NCBI GenBank assembly: GCA_016929985.1
Contig: JAFGIH010000154.1
Location: 1-5,664 of the forward strand
From: Thermoleophilia bacterium
GTDB lineage: Bacteria; Actinomycetota; Thermoleophilia; RBG-16-64-13
DNA: 5,664 bases
Reading direction: 5' to 3'
The notes under the pieces are model-generated. The model was given only the letters and a program-made list of their open reading frames with translations, made no database searches and was not told where the DNA came from. Both the position numbers and the translations under genes were made by a program. Shown piece by piece: positions 1-4,858 of this stretch (positions are counted from its first letter, which is position 1; each line of letters opens with the position of its first letter).

Positions 1-50
1 ATAGCAGTCTTGGCCGCCGTGCGTCGATCGCGCTCCCAGACGCGCCGCCC
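1..50. other. Short flank with no supportable gene
   Basis: These bases lie downstream of the metallo-hydrolase stop codon. I see no start codon with a ribosome binding site on the minus strand and no hairpin followed by a T-tract that would serve as an intrinsic terminator. The stretch is too short to decide whether a neighbouring gene begins or ends here. Confidence 0.4.
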
Positions 51-779
51 TCAGCGGCCACCCCCGGCTTCCTCAGCAGCCTCCGCCTTCGCCGCAGCCA
101 GGGCGGCCAGTAGGTCAGCGCGAGAGAACGGCCCGCCGTGGCCGGAGTAGAAGAGCTCCGCGTTATCGGCCAGGTAGTGGGCGCTTGTGAAGATCTGCTC
201 GTTCGCCTTGCGGATGTCGTCGGTGTAACAGAGAAAGGCCAGACTGGGAATGCCGCCCCGCACATCCTCCACGAGCAGATCTCCCACGATGGCCTGGCCC
301 GAATCGAGGATCACCGAAATGCAGCCGTCGGAGTGGCCGAACGTCTCCACAAGCCGGCCCTCGACACCCCAGGGCCGCAGGTCAACCGTCCCCTCGACGA
401 CGATATCCGGCGCCGTGGGACGCATCAACGCCAACGGCTCCTCGCTCGGGGGCAGCTGCGACAACATGAACCGCCCCAGACGGTTCCTCGGGCGCACGTT
501 CGGATGGAGAGCCTGCCGCAAGCTGGGCTCGGCGTTCTTGTGGCACATGACGGGAGCGCCGGTAACGGCTCGCATCTCTTCCATGTTCAGAAAGTGGTCG
601 ACATGGCCGTGTGTGACCACCAGCAGCCGGATCTCCTCCGGCGCCACACCGGCCTCCGCGCATACCCTCAGAAACGGCTCCCGGCCTACTTCGCACCCGG
701 AATCCACGGCGATGACGCCCTCATCCCTCACGAAGAAGCCGTTGGCCATGCCCAGCTTGTATTGAATCACTTCGCTCAT
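51..779 (-). CDS. MBL-fold metallo-hydrolase (glyoxalase II-like)
   Basis: A 242-residue soluble protein of the metallo-beta-lactamase fold, predicted to hydrolyse a small ester, thioester or lactone with a two-metal centre. The metal-binding set looks complete: THGHVDH gives His57, His59, Asp61 and His62; His149 lies in TFGHSDG; Asp167 (VGD) is the bridging acid; His214 lies in YSGHGG. An early strand ending in AVDSG (about residues 24-28) is typical of the family. There is no signal peptide or membrane segment, so it should be cytoplasmic. The start is the ATG that overlaps the stop of the upstream Rid gene as ATGA. No clear Shine-Dalgarno precedes it, which suggests translational coupling. 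The same frame stays open further upstream through the Rid gene, but that part reads as non-protein-like shadow. The length is normal for a single-domain MBL hydrolase. The substrate cannot be deduced; glyoxalase II, lactonase and other MBL subfamilies all remain possible. The C-terminus ends in an Ala/Glu/Gly-rich tail. Confidence 0.93.
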   Translation of the reverse strand: MSEVIQYKLGMANGFFVRDEGVIAVDSGCEVGREPFLRVCAEAGVAPEEIRLLVVTHGHVDHFLNMEEMRAVTGAPVMCHKNAEPSLRQALHPNVRPRNRLGRFMLSQLPPSEEPLALMRPTAPDIVVEGTVDLRPWGVEGRLVETFGHSDGCISVILDSGQAIVGDLLVEDVRGGIPSLAFLCYTDDIRKANEQIFTSAHYLADNAELFYSGHGGPFSRADLLAALAAAKAEAAEEAGGGR

Positions 780-1216
780 CGCGCGACTACGCCGACTACA
801 TCGATCTCCACCAGGAACTCCGGCTTCGCCAATCCCACCACCATGAAGGTGCTGGCCGGCGGTTCCTCCACCAGGCGCGGCGCATACTTCTGGTAGTACT
901 CCAGCTCGGTGCGGCGCATCGTGGGATAGTCCTCGAGACGCTTCAGGAGCATCAGGGTCTTGATGACGTTGTCCATGCAGCTGCCCGCTTCTTCCATGCA
1001 CTTGCGGACCTTGTCTAGAGCGATGACCATCTGCTCCTCGAACACGTCGGTCTCGACGCGCACGGTCTCGTCGTTCTGCCCCTGGCAGCCGGAGACAAAG
1101 ATCAGGTTGCCCGCCACGACCGAGTTGGCGAACTTGGGCGCCTCCGGGACGACGTTCGGATAGGCCAGCTTCTTGCCGGCCCAGTAAGCCGGGTAGTACT
1201 TGACGGTGTCGCTCAT
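776..1216 (-). CDS. Rid (YjgF/YER057c/UK114) family protein lacking the catalytic arginine
   Basis: A 146-residue protein of the Rid superfamily, small proteins that form trimers with ligand sites at the subunit interfaces. Family features are visible in order: the strand pair ANSVVAGNLIFVSGCQG (about 30-46), the helix EEQMVIALDKVRKCMEEAGSCMDNVIKTLML (about 60-90), and the closing segment PPASTFMVVGLAKPEFLVEIDVVGVVA (about 119-145). In canonical RidA the closing segment reads PPAR-T, and Arg105 (E. coli numbering) binds the carboxylate of the 2-aminoacrylate-type imine. Here that place is Ala121 or Ser122, depending on alignment, so classical imine deaminase activity is unlikely. It is longer than the usual ~128 residues by a short N-terminal extension. 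The start at 1216 is supported by an AAGGAGG ribosome binding site with 8-base spacing. It is first in a two-gene operon with the MBL hydrolase. Family membership is secure; its reaction or ligand is not. Confidence 0.93.
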   Translation of the reverse strand: MSDTVKYYPAYWAGKKLAYPNVVPEAPKFANSVVAGNLIFVSGCQGQNDETVRVETDVFEEQMVIALDKVRKCMEEAGSCMDNVIKTLMLLKRLEDYPTMRRTELEYYQKYAPRLVEEPPASTFMVVGLAKPEFLVEIDVVGVVAR

Positions 1217-1224
1217 CGCTCATG

Positions 1225-1231
1225 CCTCCTT
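1225..1231 (-). promoter_or_regulatory. Ribosome binding site of the Rid gene
   Basis: AAGGAGG on the minus strand lies 8 bases before the ATG at 1214-1216. A second ATG at 1221-1223, created by a tandem ATGAGCG heptamer, sits only one base from the Shine-Dalgarno and is in another frame. The spacing therefore selects the 1216 start. Confidence 0.8.
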
Positions 1232-1279
1232 GACTGTGCGGTCGTATCAGCCAACACCCCCGCCCGTACTTTACACCAG

Positions 1280-1289
1280 GCACCGGTGC
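1280..1289. promoter_or_regulatory. Perfect 10-bp palindrome GCACCGGTGC
   Basis: GCACCGGTGC is its own reverse complement and lies 63 bases upstream of the Rid start codon, close to where a promoter would be. It could be a small operator half-site or core. GC-rich palindromes of this length also occur by chance, so support is weak. Confidence 0.25.
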
Positions 1290-1329
1290 GCGGCTGAGAG
1301 GACAGTGGCTATCGAGACACGCTTCTGAA

Positions 1330-1350
1330 TGTGTTCACATTGTGTTCACA
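1330..1350. promoter_or_regulatory. Tandem TGTGTTCACA repeats, operator-like
   Basis: TGTGTTCACA occurs at 1330-1339 and again at 1341-1350, an 11-bp period of about one helical turn. Each copy is itself an inverted repeat, TGTG-TT-CACA, and the block is AT-richer than its surroundings. It starts 113 bases from the Rid start codon and lies about 380 bases from the activase start. The pattern fits two transcription-factor dimers binding the same face of the helix, possibly controlling both divergent operons. It does not match the spaced TGTGA-N6-TCACA of CRP or a LexA box, and the regulator is not visible in this window. Confidence 0.5.
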
Positions 1351-1516
1351 ATCCAGAGCATCCTGGAAGGATCGCGCTGAGCATCGCAGATTGCCACCCA
1401 GTCGCGGACGGGAGCAGGAACACCGACCGGGGCGAGTGCTGAAACTCCGTGTGGCGCCGCGCCGGGGCACGCCGACATCGCTGGTAGCGGCGCCCACAGA
1501 CCGGCGGCCATACGGA

Positions 1517-1549
1517 GCGAAGCTTTGCGGTACGCCCGCAGTGCTTCGC
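1517..1549. promoter_or_regulatory. Strong two-step hairpin in the divergent spacer
   Basis: GCGAAGC (1517-1523) pairs perfectly with GCTTCGC (1543-1549). Inside that, TGCGG (1526-1530) pairs with CCGCA (1536-1540) around the loop TACGC. The two helices are separated by a 2x2 internal loop (TT opposite GT), giving 12 base pairs in 33 bases. No T-tract follows on either strand, so an ordinary intrinsic terminator is unlikely. It lies 183 bases upstream of the activase start codon and could be a structured leader element, a protein-binding site or part of a small RNA. Confidence 0.45.
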
Positions 1550-1658
1550 GGAGGACCCTCATGCGCACGAAGCCACTCATTGAGGACCGGCGCGCCCCGG
1601 CGCATGGTAAGCTATGCGGGCTGCAAAATGGTGTAGAAATCGGCGGTCAAGCCGCGCC

Positions 1659-1719
1659 GGAGGTGTTCTGGGGGGCCCTCCATCACGAGGCGCGGCATCC
1701 CCGTGACACATACCGGAGG
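1659..1719 (+). promoter_or_regulatory. Possible Shine-Dalgarno-sequestering leader of the activase operon
   Basis: CCTCC at 1677-1681 is complementary to GGAGG at 1659-1663 and equally to the ribosome-binding GGAGG at 1715-1719; both GGAGG copies lie within the same octamer CCGGAGGT. Between CCTCC and the Shine-Dalgarno, TCACG (1683-1687) pairs with CGTGA (1702-1706), with GG (1689-1690) and CC (1699-1700) extending the stem past one mismatch. That hairpin would bring CCTCC close to the ribosome binding site. The pairings are seen directly; that they regulate translation is inference. Confidence 0.35.
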
Positions 1720-1720
1720 T
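1715..1720 (+). promoter_or_regulatory. Ribosome binding site deciding the activase start
   Basis: GGAGGT lies 12 bases before ATG 1733, slightly long but usable spacing. An in-frame GTG at 1703 would place this Shine-Dalgarno inside the coding sequence and has no good one of its own. The protein family normally begins almost directly with the LGIDIG phosphate loop, which also favours 1733. Confidence 0.65.
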
Positions 1721-1732
1721 TCCGCGCAACCG

Positions 1733-4700
1733 ATGGCGACGCTTGGTATCGATATAGGCTGCATCAGCGTGAAGATCGCCGTTGTGGGTGGACCCGAAGA
1801 TCGAGAGTCGTTCAAGGCGCTGGCTTCCGGATCCACCCTCTTTTACGACCCCTCCGGCGGCGATCGCGTCCTCCCCCACCCAGACGCTCCCCCCATCCTG
1901 GCGACCGCCTACCTGCGCATCAAAGGCAGCCCAGCGGAGGCCGCCCGCGAGCTGCTCGGCCAGGTGCTGGCCGCGGTCCCCGACGGGATGATCACCCAGG
2001 TGGGCGTCACCGGCACGGGTGGCCGTCTGGTCGGCGCCATGCTCGACCTGCCCTATGAGAACGAGTTCAAGGCCATCGCCCGGGCCATCGGCGCGCTCCA
2101 CCCCGATGTCACGACCGTGTTCGAGATGGGCGGCGAGACCTCCAAGTTCATCAGCCTCGAGACAGACGCGTCTACGGGTCGCGTGGGAATAGCCGACTAC
2201 GGAACCAACGGAGACTGCGCGGCCGGCACCGGGTCGTTCATGGATCAACAGGCCAACCGCCTGCTCTACGACATAGAAGACGTGGGCGATATCGTGGGGG
2301 GCGCCGGCAAAGCCGCCTCCATCGCAGGACGTTGCTCGGTCTTCGCCAAATCCGACATGATCCACGCCCAGCAGAAGGGCTATCGACCGCCCGAGGTGCT
2401 GAAGGGCCTCTGCAACGCGGTGGTGCGCAACTACAAGGGCACCATCACCAAAGGCAAGGAGATCGGCGGCCGAGTGGCCTTCATCGGCGGCGTGGCGGCC
2501 AACAAAGGCGCCGTCGTAGCCATGCGCGAGGCCTTCGAGACCGACGAGCAAGGACTCATCGTCCCAGGCTATTACGCATGGATGGGCGCCATCGGCTGTG
2601 CGCTGACCGCGGCCGAAGAGCGGGCTGGAGTGGAGATGGTGGCCATCGACGTCTCCCGCCTCGACCAGGCACAGTCGGCCGACTTCCAGACCAGCGAACC
2701 GCTGTCCATGGAGCGAGTCGTCCTGTTGCGCGACCGCGTGAAGCCCTATGAATTCCCGCCGGGCGACGGCAAGATCGGGGCCTACCTGGGTATCGACATC
2801 GGTTCGGTGTCGACCAACCTGGTGATACTCGACGAGGCCGGCGAAGTAGTGAAGGAGATCTACGTCAAGACCGACGGCCGTCCCGTGGAGGTCGTCAACA
2901 AGGGCCTCTCCGACATCTGGAACGAAATGGGGCCGCGCTTGGAGATCTTGGGCGTCGCCACCACCGGCTCCGGCCGGGAGCTTATCGGTGAGCTCGTCGG
3001 AGCCGACACCGTCAACGACGAGATCACCGCTCACAAGACCGGGGCGACTTTCATCGGGCGCAAGCTCATCGACCGGGTGCCCGACACTATCTTCGAGATC
3101 GGCGGGCAAGACTCCAAGTTCATCAGCCTGCAGGACGGCGTGGTGGTCGATTTCGCCATGAACGAAGCCTGCGCGGCAGGGACAGGCTCCTTCCTTGAGG
3201 AGCAGGCCGAGAAGCTGGGCATCAAGATCATCGGCGAGTTCGCCGAACTGGCTCTGTCTTCGGCGGCTCCGGTCAAGCTCGGCGAGCGCTGCACGGTCTT
3301 CATGGAGCGCGATGTGAACTCGTACCTCCAGAGGGGCGCTGACAAGAAGGATCTCGTGGCCGGGCTGGCTTACTCCATCGTCTACAACTATCTCAACCGC
3401 CTGGTCGGCCGTAGACATGTGGGAGATACCATCTACTTCCAGGGCGGTACCGCCTACAACGACTCCGTCGCGGCCGCGTTCAGCATGATCCTGGGCAAAG
3501 ACATCATCGTGCCGCCGCACAACGGGGTGGTCGGCGCCATCGGAGTCGCGCTCCTGGCCCGCGAGAAGATGGCGGCCACCAAGGCGCCCTCCCGCTTCCG
3601 CGGCTGGGATCTCGACAAAGTCGAGTACACCGTCCGCGAGTTCACCTGCAAGGGCTGTAGCAACGAGTGCGACATCCGCCAGTTCACCATCGGCGAAGAG
3701 AAGACCTACTGGGGCGACAAGTGCTCCGACAGGTACCGCAAGCGGGCCAAGGTGGACAAGGAGCCCATCATCCGCGATCTCGTCGAATACCGCAACGCCC
3801 TCTGTTACTCCTATGTGGCAGAGGCCGAAGACACCGACCTGCTCCTGCGCTCGGGCACCGGCGCCCCACGCGGCACCATGGGCATCCCCCGGGCCATGTA
3901 CACATACGAGCGGCTGCCGTTCTGGGCCACTTTCTTCAAGGCCTGCGGGTTCGACGTCATGCTGTCCCGTCAGACCGACAAGAAGATCCGCCAAATGGGC
4001 ATCGAGGGAGCCGTGGCTGAGCCCTGCTTCCCCATTCGAGTGGCCCATGGCCACGTGGCGGAGTTGATCGAAGAAAAGGCCGACTACATCTTCATACCGA
4101 ACTTCCTGAACGAAGAGACCGACCACCCGGAGCTCGAGTCGCATGCCTGCCCGTGGGGCCAGACTCTGCCGCACGTCATCCGGTTCGCCCCGCATTTCGA
4201 GGACCATGCAGACCGTTTCCTCTACCCCACGCTGCACTTCCGGCGTGGTCCGGCCTTCGTAGGTGAGACCCTTCGCGCGGCCCTGAAGCCCTTGGGTGTA
4301 CCAGCCCGCGTGGTCGACGCGGCCCTGAAGGAAGCCTACGACGCGCAGACCGAGTTCCGTACCCGCCTGGTGCTGGCCGGCACCGACGCCCTGGCCGAGC
4401 TCGAGGAACACGACGAATTGGGGATCGTGCTGGTGGGCCGCCCGTACAATATCTACGACTCGGGCGTCAACATGGACATCCCGGCCAAGCTCCGCCGCTA
4501 CTACGGGGTCAACCTCATCCCGCTCGACTTCTTGCCGCTGTGGGGTCTTGACACCCGCGACGTCACCGAGAACATGTTCTGGAGCTATGGGCGTAAGATC
4601 CTGCAGGCCGCCAAGGTGGTGGCCGGACGCCCCAACCTGCACATCATCTACATGACCAACTTCAAATGCGGGCCCGACTCGTATATCAAGCACTACGTCA

Positions 4701-4858
4701 ACGCCGCTTCGCCCGCGCCCTACCTGGTGCTGCAGTTCGACGAACACACCAATGATGCCGGCGCCATGACCCGCTGCGAGGCCTACCTCGACAGCAAGGG
4801 CTTCCTCCGCTGGTGGGCGCGGGGAGAGAGGGCCAAACAGGCGGTCAGGGAGTCCTGA
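1733..4858 (+). CDS. Tandem BadF/HgdC-type acyl-CoA dehydratase activase with DUF2229 (COG3580) half
   Basis: A 1041-residue cytoplasmic protein predicted to use ATP to drive low-potential electron transfer from an iron-sulfur cluster. Domain 1 (about 1-300) and domain 2 (about 350-612) are both BadF/BadG/BcrA/BcrD-family ATPases with LGIDIG phosphate loops. Each keeps the two cysteines that hold the dimer-bridging [4Fe-4S] cluster of HgdC: Cys162 (CAAGTGSF) and Cys201 (GRCSVF), then Cys480 (CAAGTGSF) and Cys520 (ERCTVF). Domain 2 has the intact GGQDSK motif (457-462); domain 1 has GGETSK (133-138). A four-cysteine segment follows (639, 642, 646, 664). From about 717 (GIPRAMYTYERLPFW) the protein is DUF2229/COG3580-like, with Cys765 (EPCFP), Cys806 (HACPWG), Cys979 (NFKCGPDS) and a closing DEHTNDAGAMTR motif (1003-1014). 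Family knowledge: HgdC-type activases fire electrons into 2-hydroxyacyl-CoA dehydratases, benzoyl-CoA reductases and double-cubane-cluster proteins. Its own target is unknown. It overlaps the next gene, the COG3581 partner. The ATG at 1733 is preferred to GTG 1703. Confidence 0.93.
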   Translation: MATLGIDIGCISVKIAVVGGPEDRESFKALASGSTLFYDPSGGDRVLPHPDAPPILATAYLRIKGSPAEAARELLGQVLAAVPDGMITQVGVTGTGGRLVGAMLDLPYENEFKAIARAIGALHPDVTTVFEMGGETSKFISLETDASTGRVGIADYGTNGDCAAGTGSFMDQQANRLLYDIEDVGDIVGGAGKAASIAGRCSVFAKSDMIHAQQKGYRPPEVLKGLCNAVVRNYKGTITKGKEIGGRVAFIGGVAANKGAVVAMREAFETDEQGLIVPGYYAWMGAIGCALTAAEERAGVEMVAIDVSRLDQAQSADFQTSEPLSMERVVLLRDRVKPYEFPPGDGKIGAYLGIDIGSVSTNLVILDEAGEVVKEIYVKTDGRPVEVVNKGLSDIWNEMGPRLEILGVATTGSGRELIGELVGADTVNDEITAHKTGATFIGRKLIDRVPDTIFEIGGQDSKFISLQDGVVVDFAMNEACAAGTGSFLEEQAEKLGIKIIGEFAELALSSAAPVKLGERCTVFMERDVNSYLQRGADKKDLVAGLAYSIVYNYLNRLVGRRHVGDTIYFQGGTAYNDSVAAAFSMILGKDIIVPPHNGVVGAIGVALLAREKMAATKAPSRFRGWDLDKVEYTVREFTCKGCSNECDIRQFTIGEEKTYWGDKCSDRYRKRAKVDKEPIIRDLVEYRNALCYSYVAEAEDTDLLLRSGTGAPRGTMGIPRAMYTYERLPFWATFFKACGFDVMLSRQTDKKIRQMGIEGAVAEPCFPIRVAHGHVAELIEEKADYIFIPNFLNEETDHPELESHACPWGQTLPHVIRFAPHFEDHADRFLYPTLHFRRGPAFVGETLRAALKPLGVPARVVDAALKEAYDAQTEFRTRLVLAGTDALAELEEHDELGIVLVGRPYNIYDSGVNMDIPAKLRRYYGVNLIPLDFLPLWGLDTRDVTENMFWSYGRKILQAAKVVAGRPNLHIIYMTNFKCGPDSYIKHYVNAASPAPYLVLQFDEHTNDAGAMTRCEAYLDSKGFLRWWARGERAKQAVRES
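2141..3129 (+). repeat. Internal duplication of the ATPase domain, with a 17-base exact match
   Basis: The two ATPase domains of the activase are recognisable repeats. Both encode SKFISL with the identical 17-base stretch at 2141-2157 and 3113-3129, and both encode CAAGTGSF and an RC-x-VF motif at an offset of 318-319 residues. Elsewhere the copies have diverged strongly, so this is an ancient domain duplication and not a recent DNA repeat; the short exact match probably reflects protein constraint plus codon preference. Confidence 0.7.
4845..4858 (+). promoter_or_regulatory. Junction hairpin spanning Shine-Dalgarno and stop codon
   Basis: TCAGG (4845-4849) pairs with CCTGA (4854-4858) around the loop GAGT. 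The element covers the likely ribosome binding site GGGAG (4848-4852, 5 bases before the next ATG) and the TGA stop of the activase gene. A ribosome finishing the upstream gene would melt it, which fits translational coupling across the TGATG overlap. The stem is only five pairs, so the functional reading is tentative. Confidence 0.35.

Larger units (their letters stand above)
1217..1732. other. 516-base divergent intergenic region
   Basis: This spacer separates the minus-strand Rid/MBL operon from the plus-strand activase operon and must hold the promoters of both, unless the activase operon is served from elsewhere. Several open frames cross it, but none has a good ribosome binding site, recognisable protein motifs or the strong third-position GC bias of the flanking genes, so I call no gene. 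I found no convincing sigma-70 -35/-10 pair on either strand; TAAAGT on the minus strand (around 1269-1274) is the nearest -10-like match and lacks a -35 partner. What it does contain is a palindrome, a tandem operator-like repeat, a strong hairpin and a potentially structured leader, all listed separately. Confidence 0.7.

Noticed and set aside
780..1283. N-terminal extension of the MBL hydrolase frame to 410 residues
   Set aside because: The extra 168 residues are an out-of-frame reading of the Rid gene, with Arg/Gly-rich shadow composition. The hydrolase fold begins at MSEVIQYKLG, coupled to the Rid stop.
1330..1350. CRP, FNR or LexA binding site
   Set aside because: The TGTG/CACA arms are spaced by only two bases and the unit is tandemly repeated, unlike the consensus sites of these regulators.
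1517..1549. Intrinsic terminator
   Set aside because: The stem is strong enough, but no T-run follows it on either strand and no gene ends beside it.
1335..1580. 81-codon minus-strand open frame in the spacer
   Set aside because: It has no ribosome binding site and no recognisable motif, and only about 70 percent of its codons end in G or C, less than expected for real genes here. It also runs through the tandem repeat and the hairpin.
1309..1636. Other small open frames across the spacer on both strands
   Set aside because: Compositions are Arg/Pro/Ser-rich, frames overlap each other, and none has a convincing start region.
1703..1732. GTG start at 1703 for the activase gene
   Set aside because: It would put the GGAGGT ribosome binding site inside the gene, lacks one of its own, and adds ten residues ahead of the normal family start.
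1577..4747. 1056-codon open frame antisense to the activase gene
   Set aside because: Its codons are in exact register with the sense codons, so it stays open simply because the activase gene avoids TTA, CTA and TCA, as GC-rich genes do. The translation has no recognisable domain and is His/Asp/Val/Gly-rich in the way antisense shadows are.
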